From NCBI GenBank assembly GCA_913757435.1, contig CAJYDM010000002.1, positions 496,001-560,000 of the forward strand: a stretch of 64,000 nt of DNA, given 5' to 3'. Below, in pieces: positions 6,553 through 15,829 of this stretch. Under the pieces are notes generated by a model that saw only the letters and a list, made by a program, of their open reading frames with translations, had not been told where the DNA came from and did no database searches. How positions within the stretch are numbered: the stretch's first letter is position 1; each line of letters opens with the position of its first letter. This stretch comes from Syntrophomonas sp. DTU019 (lineage in GTDB: Bacteria; Bacillota; Syntrophomonadia; Syntrophomonadales; Syntrophomonadaceae). The translations under genes and the position numbers were made by a program.

Positions 6553-8490
6553 ATGGATTCCCAGGACCGCATTGACATGCTCAATAATGAAATCCACACT
6601 ATGCGCAAAGCAGTCAGCGAGTTATCTGCCTTGAACAATCTTCTGTATGAGGAGATTGAGCAGCTCAAGCAGGACCAAGCCAGGCTGCAGGATAACCAAG
6701 AGCGTACGGCATCGGCGCTGTGGGCCAGCCAGGAGTTCTTGTGGGAGTGGAATTTGCTCAATAACACGCTTTACATAAATGATAGTTGGAGCAGAACACT
6801 CGGCCAAGAATGGGATGAGGAGCGGCGCCCTCTGCAGGAGTGGAAGGGGTTATTGCATGAGGATGACATCAATGCGGTCATCGAGGCGGCTCAGACATAT
6901 GTTGAGGGTCCGGAGAAGCATTTTGAGACTGTGTGCCGTATCAAGAATGGTGCGGGAGATTGGCTCTGGGTGCGCATCTCGGGAAAAATGATCTTTCAGG
7001 ATAGCAGAGGGAGAACCATTAAGGCTCTGGGGCTGGGCGGAAGAACTGCACCGCCGGTGGCAGTCGATCTCACAGACCAACTCTTGAAGCATCAGGCCAT
7101 GGAGGAGAGCGAGCCGCGATATCGGGCGCTTTTCGAGAACAACCCCATTGGCCTTTTCAGGTATGAATCCAGTGGCACTATCACTGATCTTAATCAATAT
7201 ATGCTAGAGGTGCTGGGAGCTCCATCCAAGGAAGCCTTAAGTCACTTGGATCAACTGGCGGCATCGGAAAAAGAAATGTCGCTCATCAAATATGAACTGT
7301 TGGAAACGGTGAAAGAAGGTAAGTCCGGCACCGGGGAGATTCACTTCCTTTCCTCCTGGGGCCGGGAAGTATGGCTGCAATATAAGGCTAATCCAGTATA
7401 TGACCATACCGGTAAAGTCACCGAGGTAATAGTGGCCTGTGAGGAGATCAGCGAGCGCAAACACGCTGAAGAACGCATCCGCTATCTCAGCTTCAATGAC
7501 CCTCTGACGGGGCTTTATAACCGGGCCTTTTTTCAGGAAGAACTGAAAAGGCTGGACACGCAGAGACAGCTGCCAATGAGTATTATTATGGGTGACTTGA
7601 ACAGCTTGAAACTGATCAACGATGCCTTCGGACATCAAAAAGGCGATGCGGTTTTAAAGGCGGCCGCCGAGGTCTTGCGTGCCTCCTGCCGCAAGGAAGA
7701 CATCATCGCCCGGTTGGGTGGGGACGAATTCGTGGTTCTGCTGCCTATGACCAATGCCGAGGTAGCGGATGAGATATGTAATCGTATCAAGAACAACTGC
7801 AGGAAAACTGAAGAAAGCGCTGATCAGGTCAGCCTGGCCTTGGGTATGGCCACCCGCACGGATATAACTCAAGACATTGATGATGTGATGCGTGAGGCCG
7901 AAGATCGTATGTATCGCAATAAGCTTATCGAAAGCCGCAATATCCGCAGTTCTTTTATTCTCTCGCTGGAGCGCACCCTGAGAGAGAAGAGCCATGAGAC
8001 GGAGGATCATACCGCGCGTCTGCAGCAAATGTCCAGTATGATAGGCAAAGGCATGCGAATGAGCGAAACGGAACTGGATGCATTGAACCTCCTGTCAGCC
8101 CTGCATGATATCGGCAAGATCGCCATACCCAGCACCATCTTGGATAAGGCTGGTAGTCTATCCCACGAGGAATGGGATACCATGAAAAAGCACCCCGAGA
8201 TCGGCTATCGCATCGCGTTGTCCACTCCCGAACTGGTGCCCATCGCGGAGGCTATCCTGGCGCACCATGAATGCTGGGATGGCAGTGGCTATCCACTTGG
8301 CCTGAGAGAAGAGAAGATTCCCTTGCTGGCACGGATCCTGGCGGTGTGTGATGCCTATGACGTGATGGTCAATGGGCGGCCTTACCGCGAGGCCATCAGC
8401 AAGCAGGAAGCGTTGCAGGAATTGCAGAACTGTGCGGGCACCCAGTTTGACCCGAGTGTGGTCAAAGTGTTTGTGGAAAGAATGGCTTGA
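6553..8490 (+). CDS. PAS-PAS-GGDEF-HD-GYP cyclic-di-GMP signalling protein
   Basis: A 645-residue cytoplasmic signalling protein with no membrane segment. Residues 1-60 look like a coiled coil. Two PAS/PAC sensor units follow (around 65-180 and 185-305). The GGDEF domain at about 315-470 has an intact active site RLGGDEFVVLLP and the inhibitory I-site RKED five residues before it. An HD-GYP phosphodiesterase domain at about 480-645 keeps HDIGKIAIP and HHECWDGSGYPLG. It can therefore, in principle, both make and break cyclic-di-GMP, with the PAS units choosing. The signal is unknown. It is convergent with the Nudix gene, one base from its stop. Confidence 0.9.
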   Translation: MDSQDRIDMLNNEIHTMRKAVSELSALNNLLYEEIEQLKQDQARLQDNQERTASALWASQEFLWEWNLLNNTLYINDSWSRTLGQEWDEERRPLQEWKGLLHEDDINAVIEAAQTYVEGPEKHFETVCRIKNGAGDWLWVRISGKMIFQDSRGRTIKALGLGGRTAPPVAVDLTDQLLKHQAMEESEPRYRALFENNPIGLFRYESSGTITDLNQYMLEVLGAPSKEALSHLDQLAASEKEMSLIKYELLETVKEGKSGTGEIHFLSSWGREVWLQYKANPVYDHTGKVTEVIVACEEISERKHAEERIRYLSFNDPLTGLYNRAFFQEELKRLDTQRQLPMSIIMGDLNSLKLINDAFGHQKGDAVLKAAAEVLRASCRKEDIIARLGGDEFVVLLPMTNAEVADEICNRIKNNCRKTEESADQVSLALGMATRTDITQDIDDVMREAEDRMYRNKLIESRNIRSSFILSLERTLREKSHETEDHTARLQQMSSMIGKGMRMSETELDALNLLSALHDIGKIAIPSTILDKAGSLSHEEWDTMKKHPEIGYRIALSTPELVPIAEAILAHHECWDGSGYPLGLREEKIPLLARILAVCDAYDVMVNGRPYREAISKQEALQELQNCAGTQFDPSVVKVFVERMA

Positions 8491-8491
8491 A

Positions 8492-9103
8492 TCAGGATTT
8501 GAGCAGATCTAAGAAGTGCTGCAGTATGCGCGAGGTCATACCCCAGATAACCTCCCCCTCCCAGAAGTAAAAATACTGCATATAACTGCCGGTGCGCATG
8601 GGGTAATTCTTCCCGTGAGGTATCAATTCGAAGGGGAAGTCCTCCTCCATGAACATACGCACCGAAACATTGTGTTGCTGAGGCTCTGTATTCATGAGGA
8701 AGGAAAGAGGAACGTATAACAGCCGTTCCACCTCCTGGTGGTTGGGATTTATTTTGCTGCGGTCGTTGATAAAGGCCAGATAAGGCACAATAATGAAATT
8801 GCCGGGATGAACCATTACATCCAGCGGCGCGATCACTTCGATATCTTCAGGATCAAGGCCTAATTCTTCACAGGTTTCTCTGATGGCACTGGCCTTAGTA
8901 CCCCGATCATCGGGTTCCATCCTGCCTCCCGGAAAGCAGATCTCACCGGGCTGCCACTTTAGGGTAGCAGCCCTTTTCTCGAACACTACATAATAGTCCT
9001 CATCTTCTGCAATCAAAGGCACTAAGACGGCATATTTTGATACTTCTGCATGGCCGAGGACTTTGGCCTTACGGCCTTTAAAGGAACGGATCTTGTCTAG
9101 CAT
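8492..9103 (-). CDS. Nudix hydrolase, CoA pyrophosphatase type
   Basis: A 203-residue Nudix hydrolase. The Nudix box is complete: GGRMEPDDRGTKASAIRETC followed by EELG, which matches GX5EX7REUXEEXGU. The sequence before it, LKWQPGEICFPGGRM, is the form seen in CoA pyrophosphatases, which cut coenzyme A to phosphopantetheine and 3',5'-ADP. The substrate is inferred from this wording. It lies downstream of, and on the same strand as, the lipoprotein gene at 9121-9774 (17 bp gap), so the two probably share a transcript. Confidence 0.8.
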   Translation of the reverse strand: MLDKIRSFKGRKAKVLGHAEVSKYAVLVPLIAEDEDYYVVFEKRAATLKWQPGEICFPGGRMEPDDRGTKASAIRETCEELGLDPEDIEVIAPLDVMVHPGNFIIVPYLAFINDRSKINPNHQEVERLLYVPLSFLMNTEPQQHNVSVRMFMEEDFPFELIPHGKNYPMRTGSYMQYFYFWEGEVIWGMTSRILQHFLDLLKS

Positions 9104-9120
9104 AAGCCCTCCCTGAAAAC

Positions 9121-9774
9121 TTAAGGGGCGATCTGGTATTGTGCAAGTGTCGAGGTCACCACAGTATCGCCGGATTTGAACTCGCGTTTGACCAGTCCCA
9201 CATTTTCTTTGTAATACTCCGTCACCACACTTTCAGGGGTGCGAGTCTCAATCTGCAGGCATTTTTCGAATTTACCTGCCGGGGTGTCAACGGCTGCCTC
9301 CACCGAGACTAGCTTTTTCTGCATATTGCCGCTGGTCCAGGTGGTGCCTGCAACCAAGGGAGCCTTTATTACAACCGTGCTGTCATTGCCAGCGAAATTG
9401 GGACTGTTTAAAAGATTATCGGGTTGGTATTGTTCCCCTTGAAAATAGACCCTGGTCACGGCATCGGCATTAGCCTCAAAAACCGCACTGCTCACTGTGC
9501 CGCCATTGGATTCCTTAAACTGGCCGCGGTTGTCACGGCTGAAAATCGATTCCCGGGTGAATGCTGCATATTCATTGCCCTGGCCCTGATAAGTCCAGGT
9601 GCTGCCGGCTTTTATGGGAAAAAAGGATTGAGCTGTCAAAACCGGTGGAGTAGGCTGCGGCGCGGGGCCATCGGGTCTAGGGGCCGGATCGCCCCCTGAG
9701 GGTGGCGACTGCTGAGCACAACCAGCAGCCAGCAAAACCAGACAAATTATAGTTACCTGAAGCAATCGGCGCAT
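9121..9774 (-). CDS. Putative lipoprotein of unknown function
   Basis: A 217-residue secreted lipoprotein. Starting at ATG 9774 (AGGTGG six bases before it) gives MRRLLQVTIICLVLLAAGC, a signal peptide ending in a clear lipobox LAAGC. A short proline-rich spacer follows, then a beta-rich domain beginning FFPIKAGSTWTYQGQGNEY, with GTTWTSG and TPAGKFEKCLQIET further on. Similar wording occurs in extracellular proteins that measure or bind something at the surface, but I do not recognise a named family. No catalytic motif is visible. Confidence 0.7.
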   Translation of the reverse strand: MRRLLQVTIICLVLLAAGCAQQSPPSGGDPAPRPDGPAPQPTPPVLTAQSFFPIKAGSTWTYQGQGNEYAAFTRESIFSRDNRGQFKESNGGTVSSAVFEANADAVTRVYFQGEQYQPDNLLNSPNFAGNDSTVVIKAPLVAGTTWTSGNMQKKLVSVEAAVDTPAGKFEKCLQIETRTPESVVTEYYKENVGLVKREFKSGDTVVTSTLAQYQIAP

Positions 9775-9914
9775 TGATATCCACCTTTCTTCCATTAATA
9801 TCTATTATAATTGGTAACCCCTGGCGGGTCCATATTTTCCATGCAGGCAGCTGGTCAGGTGTTTTTTCGCTGTGCTGCTGCACGATAGTCACCCGTTTTA
9901 AAAGGAGTTCCAGT

Positions 9915-9998
9915 CTGATATAGTATTTTTAGTAATACACTGTTTTATTAATGGCGACTCCCTGTAATAAATCAGATTATATATTACTAAAATATCAG
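9915..9998. repeat. Imperfect AT-rich inverted repeat upstream of galT-like gene
   Basis: CTGATATAGTATTTTTAGTAAT at 9915-9936 is largely complementary to TATTACTAAAATATCAG at 9982-9998, with a few extra bases in the left arm. The arms are about 45 bases apart and lie about 65 bases upstream of the galT-like start. It could be an operator pair or a cruciform; its role is unknown. Confidence 0.4.
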
Positions 9999-10061
9999 TA
10001 TGTATCGAGTTTTTTAAGCAGCAGAGGGTGACATGCAGTAAGGTGGAGGGGGGATGGGCCT

Positions 10062-11087
10062 GTGCCAGAATTGCGTAAGGATATGGTCAGAGACAACTGG
10101 GTGGTGATAGTGGCGGATAATGCTCTAAAACCAGGGGAGTTTCCCATCAACCGCAACTGTGTCAGCTCTCATTTTGACGGCAGCGACTGCCCCTTCTGCG
10201 AGGGGCATGAAAGCAGGACTACACCTGAGATCGCGGCCATCCGCTTGCCTGGCTCCACAGCCGATGCACCGGGATGGCTGGTCCGTACGGTACCCAACAA
10301 ATTTGCGGCTTTCAATCTGGAAGGGGAATTGCGTCACTTTCGTGAGGGCCTTTTTGAATGTTTCAACGGTCTGGGGCATCATGAAGTGGTGATCGAGACG
10401 CCGTGGCATTATCAGGAAATACAGCAGCGCGATACCAAACATATAGGCCAGTTCTTCCGTTTGCTGCGGCAAAGGTATCAGGAACTGAGGCGTGACGACC
10501 GTATCAAATATATTCAGATCTATAAGAACCGGGGCCTTTTCGCCGGAGCTTCGCAACAGCACAGCCACAGTCAGATTTTGGCCTATTCCATAGTACCGGA
10601 GCAATGCACCGCTATTGGCCGCTATTTCGATGAACATCGGCGCTGTCTTATCTGTGATATTATCAAGGCGGAGCTCGCCCACCGGGTGCGGATAGTGGCG
10701 GAGACAGATCATTTTCTGATAATATGCCCTTATGCCTCCAGATTCTGCTATGAGGCCTGGATCGTACCCAAGACCCATACTGAACACTTTGACGGCATAT
10801 CCGATGCGGAGATTGGCGACCTGGCGGTCTTGAGCAAGGCATATATAGGCACCATGATGGATACTCTTGACCAGCCGGCTTATAATATCAGTATCAATAC
10901 TGCACCGGTCAACAGCGTGGAGGATCGGGGTTATCATTGGTTCATGGAGATCTCCCCGCGCCTCATGGTGCAAAATGCGGTAGAGATCGGCACAGGGTTT
11001 TATATGAACCCGGTGGCCCCGGAACGGGCCGCACAGATTTTAGGCCAGACCATGAGAGAAGGCCGCAAGGGAGCATCACATGATTGA
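10062..11087 (+). CDS. galT: Galactose-1-phosphate uridylyltransferase-like protein (HIT superfamily)
   Basis: A 341-residue GalT-family nucleotidyltransferase that would exchange UMP between UDP-glucose and galactose-1-phosphate. It shows MPELRKDMVRDNWVVI at the start, a zinc-binding CPFCEGHE, the active-site region GASQQHSHSQILAY, and a second HIT-like half with IVPKTHTEHF and YHWFMEISPR. The canonical GalT motif is HPHGQ; here it reads HSHSQ, so it may act on another nucleotide sugar or sugar phosphate. No other Leloir genes are adjacent. Start is GTG 10062 behind GGAGGGGGG. The 3' end overlaps the next gene by eight bases. Confidence 0.75.
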   Translation: MPELRKDMVRDNWVVIVADNALKPGEFPINRNCVSSHFDGSDCPFCEGHESRTTPEIAAIRLPGSTADAPGWLVRTVPNKFAAFNLEGELRHFREGLFECFNGLGHHEVVIETPWHYQEIQQRDTKHIGQFFRLLRQRYQELRRDDRIKYIQIYKNRGLFAGASQQHSHSQILAYSIVPEQCTAIGRYFDEHRRCLICDIIKAELAHRVRIVAETDHFLIICPYASRFCYEAWIVPKTHTEHFDGISDAEIGDLAVLSKAYIGTMMDTLDQPAYNISINTAPVNSVEDRGYHWFMEISPRLMVQNAVEIGTGFYMNPVAPERAAQILGQTMREGRKGASHD

Positions 11088-11595
11088 CAAACTGTATCCT
11101 CACCTGTATGTGGCAGCTCTGGCTGACATCCCCCTGGAAGCCTTGAAGTACCGTGGCATCAAAGCATTGATCTTTGACCTGGACAACACTATCACCGAAT
11201 GGAACAGCAATGTGGTGGAATCCCAGGTGGGAGAATGGTTCAAAACTATTAAAACCGCCGGCTTCAAGGCCTGTATTTTATCTAATAATAAAAAGCAGCG
11301 TTGTCTGGCAGTAGCCGATCACCTGAGCATCCCCTTTATTTATAAGGCCAACAAGCCACGCCGCGGTGCATTTTACCGGGCGATGGAACTGATGGCGGTA
11401 AAACCTGAGGAAACGGCCGTGATCGGCGATCAGATCTTTACTGATGTTCTTGGAGGTAATCGTGCCGGCCTTTATACGATACTGGTCACTCCCCTGACCA
11501 AAAAGGAGTTCATGGGTACCAAGATCTCCCGCGCTATGGAGAAGATGGTTTTATACCGTTTGAAACGCAGAAATGTGCGTAAAAACGGGATCTAA
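11080..11595 (+). CDS. YqeG family HAD-type phosphatase
   Basis: A 171-residue HAD superfamily (class IIIA) phosphatase. The nucleophile motif IFDLDNTITEWN lies near residue 30, the second motif ACILSNNKK near residue 66, and the acidic motif AVIGDQIFTDVLGGN near residue 115. YqeG proteins are common in Firmicutes, often near yqeH and shikimate genes; the natural substrate is not certain. The ATG overlaps the end of the galT-like gene, indicating translational coupling. Confidence 0.85.
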   Translation: MIDKLYPHLYVAALADIPLEALKYRGIKALIFDLDNTITEWNSNVVESQVGEWFKTIKTAGFKACILSNNKKQRCLAVADHLSIPFIYKANKPRRGAFYRAMELMAVKPEETAVIGDQIFTDVLGGNRAGLYTILVTPLTKKEFMGTKISRAMEKMVLYRLKRRNVRKNGI

Positions 11596-11660
11596 ATATA
11601 TTATCGCGGTTGTTCTGCGTTCAACCCGCAAGAAAATCCTGCGGGGCAAAGGAGACCCTC

Positions 11661-12512
11661 ATGATTATCGACCCCCAAACCGGATGTCTGGGCATTTTCG
11701 GCAAACCCCTGGGGCATAGCTTGTCACCGCTATTGCATAACCGCACCTTGCAGCATCTTGATTTGAATTATGTCTACCTGCCTTTCGAGGTTGAGGCCCA
11801 TAATTTGCCACACGCGGTAGCGGCGGTGCGTTCCCTGGGGATGGCTGGGGTAAATGTTACTATCCCTTATAAGGAAGCCGTTATCCCCTATTTGGACGAA
11901 CTGAGCGGAGATGCCAGAGCCTGTCAGTCGGTCAATGTGATCGTCAACCGAGATGGCCGACTGGTAGGACACAATACTGACGGGGCCGGGTTTATGAAAG
12001 CCCTGTCTTCATATGAGGTGCACAGGGGCTGTGCCCTGTTGATAGGCTGCGGCGGGGCTTCCCGGGCCATAGCCTGCCAACTAGCAATGGCGGGCTGGGA
12101 GCGGCTGGTTCTGCTCGATATCGACCTACAGCGAGCCCGGAGTCTGGCCGGGTTTATCCGCGACCGATATCAGTGCGACATTGCAGCCCTGGCCATGAGC
12201 CAGCAGGCATTCGCGGCACAGGCCGGTTCGGCAAACCTGGTTGTAAACTGCACCCCGCTGGGCATGCACCCCCAAATCGAGCAGAGTCCGGTTGAAAACC
12301 TGAATGGGCTTGAGCCGGGGACGCTGGTGTGCGACATCATTTATAACCCCCAGACCACCCGGCTGCTAAAAATTGCAAGCCAGGCCGGATTGGTTACACT
12401 AGATGGTTTGTCCATGTTCGTCAATCAAGCCGCCCTCAGTTTGGAGTTATGGCTGGACATCGATCCGCCGCTGGATTTTATGAAGGAAGTGGCCGCAGAT
12501 GGGATGCGATGA
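11661..12512 (+). CDS. aroE: Shikimate dehydrogenase
   Basis: A 283-residue AroE that reduces 3-dehydroshikimate to shikimate with NADPH in aromatic amino acid synthesis. It begins GIFGKPLGHSLSPLLHN, with the catalytic lysine in NVTIPYKEAV, the glycine-rich cofactor loop LLIGCGGASRAI, NTDGAGF, and the C-terminal LSMFVNQAALSLELW. ATG 11661 follows AAAGGAG by seven bases. It is the first of four shikimate genes here and overlaps the following pseudopilin gene by 14 bases. Confidence 0.93.
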   Translation: MIIDPQTGCLGIFGKPLGHSLSPLLHNRTLQHLDLNYVYLPFEVEAHNLPHAVAAVRSLGMAGVNVTIPYKEAVIPYLDELSGDARACQSVNVIVNRDGRLVGHNTDGAGFMKALSSYEVHRGCALLIGCGGASRAIACQLAMAGWERLVLLDIDLQRARSLAGFIRDRYQCDIAALAMSQQAFAAQAGSANLVVNCTPLGMHPQIEQSPVENLNGLEPGTLVCDIIYNPQTTRLLKIASQAGLVTLDGLSMFVNQAALSLELWLDIDPPLDFMKEVAADGMR

Positions 12513-12957
12513 AAGGGGCTTTACCCTTTTAGAATTGCTCTTGGTGTTGCTGATCACCACTTTCAGCCTGGTGGCAGCCACTCCGGCCTTGGAACAGGTC
12601 ATGACCCGGCAGTGTCTTGACAGCAGCGCACAGCAGATGGCCTGGGTGCTGCGCTCAGCGCAGCAAGAAGCCATTTATTCCGGGCAGGATCAGATGGTAC
12701 GGTTTTATTTTTCTACCAATTCATATTTGTCCGGAACCTCCACCCGCTATTACCTTGAAGGTGCCCAGTATGCTGCGAATCCTAACTTTCCTACCCAAGT
12801 AGGCCGGGTACCGGCCTGTATATTCCAGCCCTCAGGTATACCACGCAGCGGGGGCACGGTAGTGCTGATGAACGGGGAAGAGGAGCACCGCTATATAATT
12901 GTCAGTCCGGTAGCCGGCCGCATCAGGGTTGCCAGCCAACCCCCGGCGGGATGGTAA
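12499..12957 (+). CDS. Type IV pilin-like protein (GspH/FimT type pseudopilin)
   Basis: A 152-residue prepilin-like protein. The N-terminal leader MGCDERG is followed by the processing motif GFTLLELLLVLLITTFSLV, cut after the glycine by a prepilin peptidase in relatives. The mature part has AQQMAWVLRSAQQEAIYSG, typical of GspH/FimT minor pseudopilins. It overlaps aroE by 14 bases and precedes aroC by 24, so it is expressed within the shikimate operon. The gspE, gspF, gspG genes about 6 kb downstream are its likely partners. Confidence 0.82.
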   Translation: MGCDERGFTLLELLLVLLITTFSLVAATPALEQVMTRQCLDSSAQQMAWVLRSAQQEAIYSGQDQMVRFYFSTNSYLSGTSTRYYLEGAQYAANPNFPTQVGRVPACIFQPSGIPRSGGTVVLMNGEEEHRYIIVSPVAGRIRVASQPPAGW

Positions 12958-12981
12958 GCGGATATCCTTAGGAGAACTGCT

Positions 12982-14169
12982 ATGCTTAATTTTCAAACCT
13001 GTGGAGAATCACACGGTAGGGCCCTGGTAGGAATTATCACTGGCTTGCCTGCTGGGGTCCCGGTGGAGCTGGCGGCCATCGACAGTGAGCTGCGGCGGCG
13101 TCAGCAGGGCTACGGACGAGGTGGGCGAATGGCCATTGAACAAGATCAGGCAGAGCTGCTTTCAGGAGTGCGCCACCGATTGAGCCTGGGAAGTCCCATC
13201 TCCTTTATGATCGCCAATCGGGATCACAGTAATTGGCGGGATACCATGAGTGCCGGGGAGTGTTCCGTAATCGAATCGCGTCAGGTGACTTCACCCCGCC
13301 CCGGGCATGCCGATCTGGCTGGAGCAATCAAATACCATCATAAGGATATGCGCAATGTGTTAGAAAGGGCCAGCGCTCGGGAGACAGCTGCCCGGGTAGC
13401 AGCCGGGGCAATTTTTAAACAATTCTTAGCCATCTTTAACATATACATTTATAGTCAGGTAACTGCCATAGGTGCGGTGAGCTGTTCGGCCCGGGAGGTT
13501 ACCGCGCAAAATCTGCCGCAGCTACAGCAGGAACTCAAAGCTTCGGCAGTGCATTGTGCCGATCGCGAGGCCTCCCTAGCCATGACTGCAGCTATAGATG
13601 CAGCCCGCCGGGAGGGAGAGTCGCTGGGCGGATGTTTTGAAGTGGGCGCTATTGGCGTACCCCCCGGGTTGGGAAGCCATGTCTCCTGGGATACCAAATT
13701 GGATGCGGCTCTAGCCGGGCTGTTGATGAGCATCCCTGCCATAAAAGCGGTGGAGATCGGAGAAGGGGTGCTCAATGCCCAACTCTCTGGATCTCAAGTG
13801 CATGATGAAATATTTCATGATCCCAGGCACGGCCTTTATCGCCGCACCAACCGGGCAGGCGGGCTGGAAGGCGGCATCACCAATGGGGAGACCGTCTGGG
13901 CACGGGCTTACATGAAGCCCATTCCGACCCTCTATAAACCATTGAACAGTGTTGACACCAGACTGTGGCAGGAGAAGCAAGCCGCTGTGGAGAGATCTGA
14001 CATCTGCGCGGTCCCGGCTGCCGCGGTGGTGGCGGAAGCGATGATGGCTTTCGGAATCGCCCGGGCCTTTTTGGAGAAATTCAGTGGAGACCATATTGAA
14101 CAGGTCCATGTTTCTTATGATTCTTATCGCAAATATATGAAAAAGGTGTGGCAATGGGAAAAAATATAG
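12982..14169 (+). CDS. aroC: Chorismate synthase
   Basis: A 395-residue chorismate synthase, which uses reduced FMN to convert 5-enolpyruvylshikimate-3-phosphate to chorismate. The first signature GESHGRALVGIITGLPAG is at the N-terminus, and LERASARETAARVAAGA and GGITNGETVWARAYMKP follow in order. Length is normal. The start ATG lies six bases after AGGAGA... and the 3' end overlaps aroK by 16 bases. Confidence 0.95.
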   Translation: MLNFQTCGESHGRALVGIITGLPAGVPVELAAIDSELRRRQQGYGRGGRMAIEQDQAELLSGVRHRLSLGSPISFMIANRDHSNWRDTMSAGECSVIESRQVTSPRPGHADLAGAIKYHHKDMRNVLERASARETAARVAAGAIFKQFLAIFNIYIYSQVTAIGAVSCSAREVTAQNLPQLQQELKASAVHCADREASLAMTAAIDAARREGESLGGCFEVGAIGVPPGLGSHVSWDTKLDAALAGLLMSIPAIKAVEIGEGVLNAQLSGSQVHDEIFHDPRHGLYRRTNRAGGLEGGITNGETVWARAYMKPIPTLYKPLNSVDTRLWQEKQAAVERSDICAVPAAAVVAEAMMAFGIARAFLEKFSGDHIEQVHVSYDSYRKYMKKVWQWEKI

Positions 14170-14702
14170 TTTTAATTGGTTTTATGGGAACAGGTAAAAG
14201 CACTGTGGGTATGCGTTTGGCTGAGCGGCTTCATCTGCAATTTGTGGATATGGACCGGGAAATTGAACGCATCACCGGCATGAGCATCAGCCAGTTGTTC
14301 AGAAAACACGGAGAAACCAGGTTCCGCTCCGAGGAGCAATTGATGGCACAAAAGCTGGGGCGTTGCTCCAATTTGGTCATAGCCACTGGCGGGGGCGTGG
14401 TGCTGCACCCCGATAATGTAGCCGCCCTGAAGAAGAACGGAATCTTTGTGGGACTGGAAGCAAGTCCGGAAGTGATCATGTCCAGGGTGAGCCGAAAAAA
14501 AGGCAACCGGCCGCTTTTGAGCAAGAATACTACCATTGAAGACATAGAGAAAATGCTGGCCGCCCGGGAGGAGTACTACGCCTGTGCTGACATCCGGGTC
14601 GATACCACCGGACAGGAATTAAACAAAGTGGTCAATGAGATTATCACGCAGGTCAGGAGGATCAGCTACCGGCGGAAGAACCATCCTGACCTCCGGGTAT
14701 AA
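14154..14702 (+). CDS. aroK: Shikimate kinase
   Basis: A 182-residue P-loop kinase that phosphorylates shikimate. Walker A GFMGTGKSTVGM is near the start, FVDMDREIERITG holds the shikimate-binding aspartate, FRSEEQ and ATGGGVVL follow, and the lid RKKGNRPLL contains the catalytic arginine. ATG 14154 follows AAGGTG by five bases. It overlaps aroC and is followed by aroB after about 30 bases, completing an aroE-C-K-B order. Confidence 0.93.
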   Translation: MGKNIVLIGFMGTGKSTVGMRLAERLHLQFVDMDREIERITGMSISQLFRKHGETRFRSEEQLMAQKLGRCSNLVIATGGGVVLHPDNVAALKKNGIFVGLEASPEVIMSRVSRKKGNRPLLSKNTTIEDIEKMLAAREEYYACADIRVDTTGQELNKVVNEIITQVRRISYRRKNHPDLRV

Positions 14703-14733
14703 AGTGGTGGGAAGCAATGCAGGAGAACAGCAA

Positions 14734-15828
14734 ATGGCCAAGTTACTGGTTGATCTAGGGGAGCGTTCTTATGAGATCATAATCGCCGCAGGGTTGCTGG
14801 ACAAGGTTGGAGACCTGATCGCGGCCCGGAGCGGGGCCAACCAGCTGCTCCTGGTCAGCAATCCGCTGGTTTTCTCCCTTTACGGTGAAAAGGTGCTGAC
14901 CGCCTTAAGCGGGCAGGGCTTCGATGTGGACGTGGCCTTGATGCCAGATGGGGAGTCTTATAAAAACATCAAAGAAGCCATGAAAATCATAGACCGGGCA
15001 GTGCATATCGGATTGGAACGCTCCAGCGCGGTGGTAGCCCTGGGGGGCGGGGTGGTCGGAGACCTGGCCGGATTGGTCGCCGCCCTCTATCAGCGTGGGA
15101 TCGAATTCATACAGATACCCACCACCTTGTTGGCCCAGGTAGACAGCAGTGTAGGAGGGAAGGTGGCGGTAAACCACCGCCGGGGCAAAAACCTGATTGG
15201 TGCTTTCCACCAGCCAGCCGTGGTATTGATCGATACCGACACCCTTGCTACTCTATCAGTTCGGGATTACCTGAGCGGGCTGGGGGAGGTGGTCAAATAC
15301 GCTATAGCCTTCGATGCTGACCTTTTTACCTATCTGGAACAGCACCAGGAGCACATCTTAAACCGTGATCCATCAGCCTTGCAGCACCTCATTCAACGCT
15401 GCTGTCAGCTCAAGAGCATTGTTGTGGCCCGAGATGAACGCGAAGGCGGGGTGCGCATGAGCCTCAATCTGGGACATACCTTTGGACATGCTCTGGAAAA
15501 AATCGGCCATTACCAGGAGCATACGCATGGCGAAGCAGTGGCCATGGGCACTATGGCTGCCGCCTTTTTATCCAACCAGCTAGATATACTTAGTGAGGAT
15601 GAATTGAGGCGCATCGGTTTTCTGCTAGGCTCCCTGCATCTTCCGGCCAAACTGCCTGACACTCCTGCTGCTACCATATACCGTAATATGCTCACTGACA
15701 AAAAGGTTCAGGCCAAAAAACTTAGGTTGGTGCTGCCTGAGGCCATTGGCAGTTATACTATTCGGGATGATGTTCCCAGGCATATGATCATTAAGGCAAT
15801 AAATGCGGCCCAGCATATTCAGAAATGA
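14734..15828 (+). CDS. aroB: 3-dehydroquinate synthase
   Basis: A 364-residue AroB that cyclises DAHP to 3-dehydroquinate using NAD and a divalent metal. Visible signatures are ALGGGVVGDLAGLVAALYQRG, PTTLLAQVDSSVGGKVAVNH, the metal-binding region LNLGHTFGHALE and HGEAVAMG. I place the start at ATG 14734, eight bases after AGGAG, giving MAKLLVDLGERSYEI as in the family; the longer open frame upstream overlaps aroK and has no such site. It converges with the DUF4363 gene, with CTCAG/CTGAG at the junction. Confidence 0.93.
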   Translation: MAKLLVDLGERSYEIIIAAGLLDKVGDLIAARSGANQLLLVSNPLVFSLYGEKVLTALSGQGFDVDVALMPDGESYKNIKEAMKIIDRAVHIGLERSSAVVALGGGVVGDLAGLVAALYQRGIEFIQIPTTLLAQVDSSVGGKVAVNHRRGKNLIGAFHQPAVVLIDTDTLATLSVRDYLSGLGEVVKYAIAFDADLFTYLEQHQEHILNRDPSALQHLIQRCCQLKSIVVARDEREGGVRMSLNLGHTFGHALEKIGHYQEHTHGEAVAMGTMAAAFLSNQLDILSEDELRRIGFLLGSLHLPAKLPDTPAATIYRNMLTDKKVQAKKLRLVLPEAIGSYTIRDDVPRHMIIKAINAAQHIQK

Positions 15829-15829
15829 C

